From Iris pallida (lineage: Eukaryota; Streptophyta; Magnoliopsida; Asparagales; Iridaceae): 64,000 nt of DNA. Positions 46,063 to 57,422 of this stretch are shown one piece after another. Positions within the stretch are counted from its first letter, which is position 1. Each line of letters opens with the position of its first letter. A program made the translations under genes and the position numbers. The notes below the pieces were generated by a model. The model saw only the letters and a list, made by a program, of their open reading frames with translations. It was not told where the DNA came from and made no database searches. Location of the stretch: assembly GCA_029216955.1 (NCBI GenBank), contig JANAVB010007000.1:1952200-2016199 (forward strand). The letters are read 5' to 3'.

Positions 46063-46094
46063 TGTAGAAGCATGGAAAAAATCAGAATAATGGT

Positions 46095-46665
46095 CCATGC
46101 GGCTCTGGGTAAGAAGTCCATGCGGCTCACACAGGAGCTGCCTTATACGGTTCAAAAGAAGACTCTCAGTCTCATGCGGCTCGGGAGTGCATGCGGTTCA
46201 GCAGGAATATGCGGCTCGATTGACGCCACGTGTCCCCTTGTGATCCTTCCCTACAACTGGCCATTTGAGTAGTGGCCTCATTTAATGCTCTGACACGACT
46301 CGACGGCTGTGACGGCCCTGACATAAAGTGTCATAATGGTCCTGCCATAATGACAGACTCTTCGGGAGAAGAAGAAAATCTCTGACCAGATCTGTCAGAA
46401 GTCCCAGATTGCCACGTGGCAATCAGCCATATGCGGCCCACCAAGAGCCCAGTCCCTGAGGCCCAACACGATGATGTACATGCGGCTCCCTGAGAACCCA
46501 TTCCCTGCGTCTCAATACAACGCTAGCTCATGCGGCTCACAGAGACTATGCATATGCGGCTCATTGAGAGTTCGTCCCCTGCGGCTCGATAAAGCATTGT
46601 CCTATGCGGCTCACGAAGAGTATCTCCCTGCGGTTCAAGGGTTGCCCATCCTATGCGGCTCTGGC
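46095..46665 (+). repeat. ATGCGGCT motif array, F 5' LTR
   Basis: Nine exact ATGCGGCT and at least seven variants (TGCGGTTC, TGCGGCCC, TACGGTTC), all in plus orientation, mostly followed by C, at irregular 16-60-bp spacing with a gap at 46215-46430. Confidence 0.92.
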
Positions 46666-46993
46666 AGGACCCACAATTAAAACACGTGGCATTGGATCAA
46701 TCAAGGATTTAACCGAATCCCAACAAGTATATTTGACATCATCGTCATAATTACTGAGATCAGGGCATATCATTTATCATCAAGCCAACGGGACACGTGG
46801 CGAGCAATCAGGCATTGGCATAATCAATCACGAAGATTTAAAGCAGTTAACATTAATTGCTCATAAGATTCAGTACTATCCGCATTAATGGCCTAGATTC
46901 ATTGTGATCAGGATTAAGGGTTCAGATAGATTGAAGGAGCGCCGACATTCCAAACAAATGATCATTAGCAAACCCTAATGATCATGCCCCACT

Positions 46994-47004
46994 CTTATAA
47001 ATAG
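46994..47004 (+). promoter_or_regulatory. TATA box of element F 5' LTR
   Basis: CTTATAAATAG, conserved at 63440-63450 in the 3' LTR. It is a strong plant TATA match with the start expected near 47030. Confidence 0.7.
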
Positions 47005-47399
47005 CCAACATCATTCCCTTGCAAAAACCTCCGGCAACAAAAGAATAAAAAAAAAAAGAGAGAGACAGATATACAGAGAGAGCTCCCCCCTTTGATAATC
47101 ACAGAGAGAGAGAGAAGCCAAGAGAGCAACACAAGGAGGGCATTTCTTCGTCAAACGCCAGGCAGATCTTCTCCGAGTCAAGACTGCGTACCGATCGTCC
47201 AAGGAGTAAGACAGAGCGGCCGTCGCTTTCCCGAGCCTCTATCGTCACCCCCCAGAATCAAAAATAAACAATTGTACTTAGACTGCTGTACCTAGGTTTT
47301 CATCCCTAGGCTTTCTTTGTACAAGCGAGTTTGTATTGTGAGTCTAAGTTCAGTCCTCCGATAATTGTTCTGTTCTTTTACAATCAATGGCAAACACGA

Positions 47400-47417
47400 T
47401 GGCGACTCTGCTGGGGA
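47400..47417 (+). promoter_or_regulatory. Element F primer binding site
   Basis: TGGCGACTCTGCTGGGGA starts three bases after the LTR end. A site of this form is common in Tat-type elements; I do not assign the tRNA. It is also inside the first ORF and is translated as MATLLG. Confidence 0.8.
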
Positions 47418-47810
47418 CTAACTTCTCCACGGCTGAGGAGTTGGTGACGCAATCGGATGCAGCCAAACTTGGCTCCACACAACAGAAGATGGTCGTCCGC
47501 TTCGACCAACAGGCGTTCGAAGAAATGCTCTCTGAAGGCAGCGCTGGCCCGGTCCAGAAGCGCACCCGTACCACGAAGGCTCGCAAAGAGTGGAGGCCAA
47601 AATCATTTGCTCCTCCTCAAGCCGTCGATGGGATACCCTCTGTTGCTCAAGACGGCGAGAAGGACTCTCCTGCGGCCCCACTTCAAACCGTAGACAACTC
47701 TGCTGTCCCCAAGTCCGACAGAAGAAAATACTATGATGCTGGACTTGCAGGGGCAAAGAGGAACTCTACGCGATCCGAACCGCAGAAGGATATTAGCCGC
47801 AGGGAGAAAG

Positions 47811-48085
47811 CCCATGCGGCTACATCCGCCAACCGCATGAAGAAAACTCATGCGGCCACATCTGTCAGCCGCATAACTTATGCGGCTACAGTTGCCAACC
47901 GCATGGATGAGACTCATGCGGCTATTAAAGTCAATCGTCTGCAGAAAACCCATGCGGCCATAGAGGCCAACCGCATGCGGCCAGCCTGCACGGTCGTGAC
48001 TCCTAGCCGCATAAGAACTCGTCCGACGACAGTTGACAACCGCATGCAGACAGCCTGCACGGTTTCTGCTCCCAGCCGCATAGCA
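47811..48085 (+). repeat. ATGCGGCT/AGCCGCAT alternating repeats in first ORF
   Basis: CATGCGG(C) and CCGCAT(G/A) alternate about every 20-35 bases, eight to nine times, so that direct and inverted copies can pair. They encode HAA(T/I) and (N/S)R(M/I) peptides. Confidence 0.88.
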
Positions 48086-50089
48086 TCTGCTCCATGCTCC
48101 TCTCGATCAATTTTCGACCGTCTCTCGTACGGTCCGAACCCTGATGATTCGCTGGGTGATAAGCCAGACTCTGTGGTATTCAACTTGGACTCTTCTTATT
48201 ACGCACCCACACGGGCTAAGTAGAAGAAGTCTAGGGCAGCGCGGGCTCATCAAGCCCAGACAGCAACCCCAACCTCTGACTATCGGGGCGTCCCGCTGAT
48301 TATCACACGGGCCTCTAATGGGAAGTTGTATAGAACCGCTCAAGTCCAGCCCCCAGCGGCAAACGGACAAAGTGGTTCCTCTGACCTGTGTGAGGCTATC
48401 CTCCACAAACGCAAGGAAAGAGAGGGGGCCTCGGCATGCAAAGAGTCCTCACATGGACGTTACTGCACCCAGATCATCGTCAACTGCTGCTGCAACAACA
48501 CGGCAGTGACAGAAGACCGGCCATCCTTCTTCCAAAGATTACAGCACCCGAACGCAGAAGACGAGGCACCTCCTGTTGCCTCCTGCAATTCCACACAGAA
48601 AGTCCCCGCTGAGGGGAGAGGGAAGAAGACAAGCATCTCCGGCCCGAAGGTGACAACTACCACAGCTAAAAAATCGTCATCCAAACGGTTGTCCTCCACC
48701 GGAGTATTCCAACACACCCGTTCGAAGACGAAACCTGCGGCAGTGGGAGGTTCGTCATCCGCATCACTGGGGGTCGTTGGAACTGGGGATAACACTCCTC
48801 CGAATATCCACGACAATCCGACATTCTAAGAAAATGAACCGGAGGAAGCAATTCTCCCGACAGATGCAACAGATACCGACGTCCCCGAGGACATCCAAGA
48901 CGAAGCAAGCTCTGAAGCTGGGGGTACTGTTCCTTCCGAGTCCGAACCTAAAGAGAACATTCCCACATATCCTGATGATTTCTCGATGCATGGATACGAC
49001 TCGGAGGGCACATCCTCCACCATTCCTTCCGTCACTCCTCACGTAAGGACGGTATTCATGACAGACAACAATCAAGGCGGTTCCAGCGATCGCCAACGCA
49101 TCGACACTTTGGAGGCCATACTGTACGCCTTGGTCAAGTCTGCAGACGAGATCAAAGCGGCGCTTCCTACTCTGCAGGGAGTGACACCCGGTCAGACAAG
49201 CACGGGTCCCACAATCAACATAGATTCAAATTCAGCGGTACCGAACCCGGGCAATAATCCTCCCGAGATAACGGCCCCTACCGCGACAGATGAGGCCCGA
49301 GAAGTAAGGAGAGAGGTCCAGGAGCTCCGAGCAATGTTCCACGCCCGAGAAAACTCTCAAGACCTCAGAATACGGCAACCATATTCTGCCGAATGGAGGG
49401 ATGTTCCGTTCCCACCAAGATATAAGCCGTTCAATATCAACCCATATGATGGCAAGACTTCAGCAAGTCAGTACATCACTTACTTTGAGGTCACTACCGA
49501 CCATCTGCCCCATGATGACGCTATCCTCATGCGGTTATTCATTGGGGCATTGGAAGGAGTCGCCTTCGATTGGTACCGCAACCTGTCAGACAATTGCATC
49601 CACTCCTTCGCTGGCTTCAAGCGCTTGTTCTTGGAGAGGTTCTATGAGGTAGGGCAAGACGTCACAATGTCTACCCTCATGGACGTCGTCCAAGGAGAGA
49701 AAGAGCTGACAAGGAATTACATTGAGCGGTTTCGTCAAACCGCAATGAAGTTACCATCTGGCAATCCAGATTCTTCCCTGATTGAAATTTGCCAAAAGAG
49801 ACTACTCCCAACAATTAGTCTCTGGATGGGCGAAAGTCAATTCAAGGACTGGAAGGCTTTTATCATCAGCGCTACAAGTGCCGAAGAACGGTTGAGAAAG
49901 GCTCGCCAACTGGGGTTGCACATCTCGGAGGGAGAGAACAAGGGCAAGCGTCCCAACACCAACAACGACAATGGGGGCAGCCCCTCCAACAATCGGGACA
50001 ACAGAGGCAAGCAGGCTATGGTGGCCGACACAGCCCAGAAGCCCAGTCACAACCAGCAGACAAACAATAGCCTCAAATCACTTACTCTT

Positions 50090-51629
50090 TTGAAGACGGC
50101 CACGTCAAGCCTATTTTGGACATGCTTATACAGGAAGATAGAATTCAGCTTCCTCCGCCAAGATGAGAACCTCGGTCGACGGATTTGGAGAACCCGAAGT
50201 TCTGCCATTACCACCGCTACGTCCACCATGCTACACACGACTGCTACCAACTGAAACGGTATATCCAAAATCTCATCGATTCGAACGCTCTGGCCATCGA
50301 CTTCGAGGAGGTAACCGTAGCAGCCAACATGGTGTCCGTACAATTCGGCAGCTTCCCTCCAACAGAGACTCAAGACGGTGTTATACCCATCCCTCTGGCA
50401 ACGATAGAAATTGCTAATCTTCCGCCTGCTCGTGATCAAGCTGCCGGTCTAGTACCCTCACCACATCGCGAGAAGAAATCATGTGGATCCATTCGGACCT
50501 AGTCCACGAGGTGACTCAGTCCACTCTACCTTCCAGGAAGAAAAGTGGAAAAGTCAGATCCTGCCGCACCGTCTCGGCAGATGAAGAAGAAGTCACGGCC
50601 ATCGTTACTCGATCCGGAGCACAATCTCAACCTGTGGCTGAAAACTCGACTGATGATCATCCGCCCACTACCACTGATGCTCCCGGGCCTCCTCAGCCTC
50701 CGACAACCGACAAACCAAGGCCGAAGGAGACTCGCTTTGACAAATCACTCCGGAAAGAGATACCTCAGGGGCTGGAAAGGCCCTACAACTTCGACATCTT
50801 GGCGCAATTGGCTAATACACCGGCCAAATTGTCCTTATATGAACTCTTGAGGCTCTCGAAGGATGTCCGCACGGCTTTGAGTGATGCGCTCCAAAATGCT
50901 GACGCATACTTGGCTCAGGTCAACCTCATGGGAGATAACCAACCTGCAGATCTCCAAGACAGTGCGTGTACGGAAGCAATGCCCAATATCGTCTTCTCTC
51001 CGCAGGACATGCTCATCAAAACTAACCTGCACGATCGCCCGTTATACTATACTGGGTACATCGGCGATGTAAAGGTGGACCGAATGCACATTGATCCTGG
51101 GTCCTCCATAAGCATCATTCTGAAGGGTCTGCTACATCATCTTCGTATTCCGATGCATCGTCTGACACCTACAAACACCGCCATTAGCGGTTTCAATTCG
51201 GGCAGGAGCTACCCAATAGGGAAGATTCGTTTGAAGTGTCAGATTGGCGATCTCCAATCAGAAGTCACCTGCTACGTCATAGATGCCGACACTTCTTACA
51301 ACATCTTTTTGGGGCGGCCTTGGATACACGATTACATGATCGTGCCTTCCACGCTGTACCAATGCTTCAAATATGTCGATAAGCACGGCTTCGTGAGGAC
51401 AGAGTTTGCTGATATCGATCCCTTCAAGGGGGTCGAATCTTATTACTCAGACTCCTGTCTGTACGAAAAATCAAAGAAGCACCTGGTCGAAGAAGATGTG
51501 CAAGCTCACACCAAGACAGCCACAGGATCAGAAGAACCTCTAACGATCCACCTCCAGGCTCACAAACCAGGCAATTCTGCACCCCTTACGGCCACTCTGC
51601 GTAAGGACACAATCAGTCTCTCGGCATAA
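50090..51629 (+). pseudogene. gag-pol: Element F gag C-terminus and protease
   Basis: After the probable frameshift near 50080 the correct frame reads HVKPILDMLIQEDRI, is cut by TGA at 50163-50165, then gives the zinc-finger-like FCHYHRYVHHATHDCYQL (50209-50260) and a segment ending at 50502. A second frame takes over from about 50481 and runs to 51629: a Pro-rich linker, YNFDILAQLANTPAKLSLYE, then the protease with DPGSS as active site (near 51093) and NIFLGRPWIHD. A short frame overlap (50481-50502) marks another indel. The protease segment itself is open. Confidence 0.82.
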
Positions 51630-52634
51630 GAAGAGCAGATGAGAATCCGGCTGCCAAGGTCCGGCCAAGCGCCGAGACCCACAACAGGGCCACTTACCAT
51701 CAGACTACCGAGAGTCGGTCAGCTCCAAACGGAGAAGCTCAATCCCTCCGACAGACCGCTCACGATACGCCTTCCCAAGAAGGGTCGTCACCCCGACGCG
51801 AGGTCTGACACTTCTAGCGAACCAGCCACTCCTCGCCCCACATCAAGTGCCAAACTGGGGGTTGCTAGTCTACCAACAACTACACGATCTGCTCTGCCAG
51901 TTGAACCTTTGAAGATCAAGCTGACTAGGTCGCCCTCTCAGTCTTCATTTATACAGGGGGTAGCCGAAGAAGAACCGAAATTAGCCAAGTATGTGGCTGC
52001 CCACTCCGATGCCCCCTCCGTAGATGACGTAATCCCTCTCGAAAAGATACCTTATTTTATCAATAAAGGGCTATCTTTGAACTACATCGAGCTCAATAAG
52101 CTATGTACAATGTATGCCATGGACCACGGTATAGGCACTCACCTACACACGCAAGTAACAAATGTATATACCGCGATCCAGCTTACTCCGGCAGAAGACG
52201 CTTACCGAATATTCGAGGGAGGGGACCACCCAATTATCTTCGGCCGGAAAGACGATCCGTACCCCTTCACCATAAAAGAAGTCGATCTTGGGTCAGATGC
52301 CGGGAGACTGCCTCTGTATCTTTATAGCCCCCAGTCCAAATACCTCATACAGAAACAAGGATATGATCTGGAGACTACACCAGGTTTGAATTACGGCACT
52401 GGACGGCGACTACCTTTGAAGCCCCCAGTACCGTCCGGTAAGCCATGCGACTACTATAGCAAAACTCGATGTGGACTAGGGTATGTAACTCCCACGACGA
52501 CCCCTGAGAGTTCAGATGAAGAATGTGACTGGCAGTCACACTCAACCGGGTCACCAACTTCCGACTCGGATACCAGCATCGGAGACATTCAGACAAGTCC
52601 TATCAGTCAACATGGCATTCGTCGACGCTTATGA
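51630..52634 (+). pseudogene. pol: Element F protease-RT linker with LTIRLP repeats and G-patch-like part
   Basis: Same frame as protease after a TAA at 51627-51629. It begins with three (L/R)IRLP(R/K) repeats, continues with a linker conserved in Tat polyproteins (FINKGLSLNYIELN, YLIQKQGYDLETTPGLNYG, KTRCGLGYV; G-patch-like, Gly-rich) and ends out of frame at 52634, overlapping the RT frame by 119 bases. One base lost near 52585 (after GDI) explains the shift best. Confidence 0.75.
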
Positions 52635-53937
52635 AGAAGACGAGGACATTCCCGAAATCCTCGAGCTTGAGCCATGGGCCCAACAGCTGGACGCACAATG
52701 GGAAAAGTGGTTCGAACAGAGAGAACCTCCTACGAAAGATGAAGTTATGCAGGTCGACCTCGGCAGCGAGTCCTCTCCAAAGCCAATCTTTGTCAGTAAG
52801 AGTTTAACAGACGAAGAGCGAGAATCACTGCTGGAACTTATCAAAGAATATATTGATATATTTGCATGGAGTTACGAAGACATGCCGGGATTAGACCCCG
52901 ATATCGCTCTTCACAAGCTCAACATACGGCCAGATGCAAAGCCAGTCAAACAGCAACAACGACGCTTCCGCCCAGGCGTCATGGACGCGATCGAAGCCGA
53001 AGTCAGCAAACTAATAGCCAGCGGCTTCATTCGTGAGGAGCAACATCCTGACTGGGTCGCCAACATAGTTCCGGTCCTTAAGAAAAATGGGAAGATCGAA
53101 ATCTGCATCGACTTTCGAAATCTGAATGAGGCATGTCCGAAAGACGAATTTCCCCTCCCTATCACAGACATCATGATCGACAACACATACGGCTTTGAAC
53201 GTATATCATTCATGGATGGATTCTCGGGATACAATCAAATCAAGATGTCTCCCGATGACGAAAAGCACACGTCATTCCGAATACCGATTGGCACATACTG
53301 CTACACAGTCATGCCATTCGGTCTAAAGAACGCCGGTGCCACATATCAGCGAGCCATGAGTATCATTTTCAGAGAACATTTGCGCAAGACAGTGGAATGC
53401 TATGTCGACGACATCGCCGTCAAGAGTCGCCGTAAGGAATATCATCTGCAAGACCTGAGGACGGTATTCGACCTGATGCGAGCCCATAATATGAAGATGA
53501 ACCCTAGGAAATTGTTCTTGGGCGTATCCAGCGGGAAGTTCTTGGGCTTCATCATCACTGCACGGGGTATCCATGTAGACCCTGAGAAAACGAAGGCAAT
53601 TATGGAGATGGGTCCCCCGAGAAATCTTCGCGAACTTAGAGTTCTCCAAGGAAGGCTAGCCTACATCAGGAGGTTCATTTCTAACCTCTCCGGGCGATGT
53701 CGACCATTCACACACCTCATGAAGAAAGGGGTCTCATTCATATGGGACGAGGAATGCCAGCGTGCCTTCGACAACATCAAAGAATATTTGTCAAATCCTC
53801 CAGTCCTGGTGGCCCCGGTTGCTGGAAAACCGTTCATGCTCTACGTACGAGCAATGGAACACTCCCTGGGTGCTCTGTTGGCACAAAACAACGATGCAGG
53901 TCACGAGAAAGCCATATATTACCTCAGCCGAAGATGA
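52516..53937 (+). pseudogene. pol: Element F reverse transcriptase and start of RNase H
   Basis: Open over 473 codons, with real coding from about 52590: PWAQQLDAQWEKWFEQREPP, AWSYEDMPGLDP, FIREEQHPDWVANIVPV, IEICIDFRNLNEACPKDEFP, FMDGFSGYNQIKM, VMPFGLKNAGATYQRAM and the YVDD box at residues 296-299. The connected RNase H begins at MLYVRAMEHSLGALLAQ and looks degenerate (the usual first Asp is missing), as known for Tat elements. It ends by frameshift at about 53930. Confidence 0.93.
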
Positions 53938-54923
53938 TTGGGCCCGAACACCGATACACCGCTGTGGAGAAGGAATGCCTCGCTCTGGTATTCGCCATTC
54001 AAAAGACGCGGCACTATGTCACAGGGTAAACCATACATGTGATCTCACGAGTCAACCCTCTCAGAGTCCTCATGACTAAACCAGGGGCACTCAGCTCTCG
54101 CCTCGCTACATGGGCAATATTATTGTCCCCCTATCATATGATCTTCGTCCCGCAAAAGGCTGTCAAGGGTCAAGCCTTGGCAGACTTTTTGGTAGCCCAC
54201 CCAGGATCGGAGTCATCCAGAATATACGAAGAGATCCCAGATGAGGTCGCTGATTCGAATACAACCACCCACGATAGCATATGGCGGATGTTCTTCGATG
54301 GCGCTTCAAGAACCGGACCCAAGGAAAACATCGTCGTCGGGGTCGGAGTAGTATTGATCTCTCCTACCGGGCTAGTAATCAATCGCGCCTACTCTCTCAC
54401 GGAACCCTGCTCTAATAATGTGGCCGAGTACAACGCTTTGGTCATTGGCCTCCAACTTGCAAAAGAGCTGGGGGTAGAATATCTTGAAGCATACGACGAT
54501 TCGCAATTAATCGTCAACCAGATTCGGGGGTCGTACGAAGTCCGCCATGAAGACATGATCCCCTACCACCAAATTGCAATCAACATTATCTCATCATTTG
54601 AGGGATTCTTCATCGAGCATGTTCCCAGACTCCAAAATATCGAAGTCGATGTCCTAGCAGGTCTTGCCGCTTCCTTAGCAGTGCCGAACCAAGCTCACCA
54701 TTTGGTTGACGTAATAGGCCACAAACTGGTCTGTCCCAAGAACAATATTCAATTCGTGGCGAGCTATTCCGCCCAGACGGTCGACGAAACACCAGACTGG
54801 AGACAGCCGTTCATTGACTTCGTTGTATACGACATCCTCCCAGAGAATCCAAGGGAAGCCACCTCCATCAGACGACGTTCTCTCAGATTCTTCTATGACA
54901 CAGAGACAAAGATGCTGTACTGA
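53931..54923 (+). pseudogene. pol: Element F RNase H tail and second (archaeal-type) RNase H
   Basis: After the frameshift: MIGPEHRYTAVEKECLALVF (end of the first RNase H), a TAA at 54027-54029, then the linker (LATWAILLSPYHMIFVPQKAVKGQ), and the archaeal-type RNase H with FFDGASRTG (D near residue 87 from Met 54039), SNNVAEYNALVIGL (E) and AYDDSQLIVNQI (D). Stop TGA at 54921-54923. The second RNase H is typical of the Tat lineage and is thought to replace the degenerate first one. Confidence 0.9.
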
Positions 54924-56054
54924 CGATCCTACGACGGGTTATTGCTCCGGTGCTTATCAAACGCAGAAGCCAAAGAAGCTGTACGAGAAGCTCACGATGG
55001 TGTCTGCGGGGCCCACCAGCCCGGCCCAAAACTGCAAGATCGCCTTCGTCGAATGGGCTACTATTGGCCCACAATGGTGGCAGACGCGATAGACTATGCC
55101 AGAAAATACAAGGCCTGCCAAGTCCACGCGGACTTCATTCACCAACCATCCGAGTTTCTACATCCAACGGTGGCGTCCTGGCCATTCGAAGCATGGGGAA
55201 TGGATATCATTGGTCCAATCACCCCACCTTCCTCCCGAGGACATCGCTTCATACTTGCGATCACTGATTACTTCTCCAAATGGGCGGAAGCTGTCCCACT
55301 CGCAGAGGTTAAGACTTCAAACGTGATCAGCTTCCTTAAGTATCACGTCATCTACCGCTTCGGACTGCCACGAAGGATCATCCATGATAATGGTCCACAG
55401 TTTGCAAGCCATGTATTCTATCAATTCTGCGACAAGCACCGCATTCAGAATGTCGCTTCGATACCATACAACCCGGCAGCAAACGGGTTAGCAGAGGCAT
55501 TCAACAAAATAATCATCAAACTCCTCAAGAAGTTTGTCTTCTCCAACAAACGCGACTGGAACGAGAAGCTCGGCGAATGCTTATGGGCTTATCGCACCAC
55601 AGTTCGAACAGCCACCGGGAATACACCATTCTCTCTGGTGTACGGGAGTGAGGCAGTCCTCCCATTGGAGACTCAGATCCCCTTACTCCGCGTCGCCCTC
55701 ACTTATCAATTGACAACGGATGATAACCACCGACGTCGACTACAAGAGTTGGAGGCCTTAGATGAAAAGCGCCTCCTAGATCAGCAAAGGATCGAGCTAT
55801 ACCAAGCACGCATCTCAGGAGCCTTCAACAAGAAGGTCAAAATCAGAACATTCCAAGTGGGCGATCTTGTTCTGGCAGTCCGGAGGCCAATGGTCATGAC
55901 TCACAAGACCACCGACAAGTTCCAGCCAAAATGGGAAGGTCCATTTGTCATCGAGGCCGTGTTCTCCAACGGCGCCTACCGCCTCGCCAAGCAGAACGGA
56001 GACTTGCTCATGTTGCCCGTCAACGGCAAGTTCCTGAAGAAATACTATGTTTAA
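54924..56054 (+). pseudogene. pol: Element F integrase
   Basis: Same frame as the RNase H, entered after the TGA; open to 56054. The zinc finger has EAHDGVCGAH but KYKACQVHA, so the first Cys of the usual CxxC appears as Tyr. The core residues are D88 (GMDIIGP), D149 (HDNGPQF) and E185 (NGLAEAF), counted from 54942, a D,D35E spacing. Then come WAYRTTVRTATGNTPFSLVYG and a C-terminal module (FQPKWEGPFVIEAVFSNGAYRL). No chromodomain, as expected for Tat. Apart from the first stop and the Cys change it is intact. Confidence 0.92.
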
Positions 56055-56066
56055 AACAACATTTTC

Positions 56067-56395
56067 CAAATTATCGAGTCATGTACCCCTTTAGTACCAC
56101 TGAACTCACATCCACCCTATTTCAAATTATCGAGTCATGTACCATTTTAGTACCACTGAACTCACATCCACCCTATTTCAAATTATCGAGTCATGTACCC
56201 TTTTACCACTGAACTCATATCCACCCTATTTTAAATTATTGAGTCATGTACCCTTTAGTACCACTGAACCCACATCCACAATATTTTAGATTATCGAGCC
56301 ATGCACCCGCTGGTGCCGCTGAACTCTCACTTCCTCAATATTCTAAATTACCAAGTTATGTACCCGCTGGTGCCTCTAAACTTACATTCCGGTCA
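56067..56395. repeat. Six ~56-bp tandem repeats after F pol
   Basis: Unit: 'aaattatcgagtcatgtacc', then 'ctttagtaccactgaactca', then 'catccaccctattt'. The first three or four units are almost identical; units five and six are diverged. Lies directly after the integrase stop. Confidence 0.92.
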
Positions 56396-57422
56396 CTCTT
56401 TCAGATAGTAAGTCACGTATGATTATACCTCTGAACTTTCTTCCTGGAAGAGATCCTCCCTCATGATCCACTACCCGCACTCCCAGTGCACAAAAAGGGT
56501 AATCGATCCACCAATTTCCGAAATGACCATATCCTCATTACCTCTGAGTCGTTTTCACTTCCACCAAAAAAACAAACCGCCCCCTCGCATAGAACTTCCA
56601 CGTTCCCCTACCTCTGGGTCGTTCTATGTACCCATTCTTCATTGAGCCCACTCCTGCCATGTCCTCATTACCTCTGAGTGGGAAGGCTCCGTCGAAGAAA
56701 TCGTCATATTTGCCATGTCCACATTACCTCTGCGCAAGTATGCCGGTCCTCTTTCAACCTATTATCTGTACCCACAACCGGAGTACGACAAGGATAATAG
56801 GTCCACAAATGTCCTCAGTTGACCACAAATGTCCTCTGTTGACCACAAATATCCGCTATTTACTAAAAATAGCTTCCGTAAAGTCTCCCCTGCCATGTTC
56901 TCATTACCTCTGAGCAGGAAGATTCCACGATAAAACCCTCATGTTTGCCATGTCCTCATAACCTCTGAGCAAATATGATTGGTTTCCTTTCATCCTGTTA
57001 TCCGTATCCTGAACCAGGGTACGCCAAGGATAATAGGTCCACAAATATCCCTTGCTAAGCCTCTTAGCATAAATCCACCATCTTATCATGCCCCGGGAGC
57101 CCAGCTGCTCTACGGCATTCCTTTTCCCAACACCAAGAACACCCATGACCACTTTGCCATGGCTGCTCCAAACATCCTGACCAAACTTGTTATCCGTACC
57201 TAAAACCAAGGTACACCTAGGGTAACAGGTCCACAAATAATCCCCCAGCAAGACCGGTTCCAGGAACATCGCGAGTACAAGAAAGAGAAGATGAGTTGAA
57301 ACATGCTCATTTATTCAAAAATCAAAAGGCTACATCAGCGGGGATCACATCCCGTACAAAAATTGAAAGAGAAGCAAATAAAAGAAAAAAAAAAGGGAAA
57401 GCAAAAGAAGACAGAGGGCGGA
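56396..57422. repeat. Element F 3' region with compound repeats, no gene
   Basis: 'gccatgtcctcattacctct' recurs about six times (56527-56975) and a block with 'ccaaggataataggtccaca' three times (near 56780, 57025 and 57210), forming degenerate repeats of about 200 bp. ORFs of up to 121 codons here are built from the repeats and are not supported. A tail of antisense transcript may end here. Confidence 0.75.

Larger units (their letters stand above)
46063..47396 (+). repeat. Element F 5' LTR (1334 bp)
   Basis: Pairs with 62511-63841. U3 holds nine exact ATGCGGCT motifs and several variants (46095-46665). A TATA box lies at 46994-47004 and a GA-rich run at 47046-47115. The end overlaps the start codon of the first ORF (47387). 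Confidence 0.95.
47387..50254 (+). pseudogene. gag: Element F first ORF/gag, N-terminal extension plus gag domain
   Basis: One reading frame from an ATG in the last bases of the LTR (MANTMATLLGTN) to 50254, broken by TAG 48221-48223 and TAA 48827-48829. Residues about 140-235 are a peptide repeat with HAAT and NRM units encoded by the ATGCGGCT motif in both orientations. The long low-complexity middle has no domain I know. The gag domain lies from about 49430 to 49900 (YITYFEVTTDHLPHDD, FDWYRNLSDNCI, LFLERFYEVGQ, ERFRQTAMKLPSG). After about 50080 the frame drifts out of the expected protein, so a frameshift is likely there. Confidence 0.85.

Noticed and set aside
47350..49096. Several minus-strand ORFs opposite the F first ORF (up to 118 codons)
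   Set aside because: Shadow frames of the sense ORF; no splice pattern, TATA box or domain, unlike the true antisense gene at 57423-62071.
52482..52590. A possible Ogre-like intron between protease linker and RT in element F (GTATGT...ATTCAG, phase 2)
   Set aside because: The 'intron' encodes family-like linker sequence up to SDTSIGDI, so a single lost base near 52585 explains the frame change better. It stays possible if related copies show splicing.
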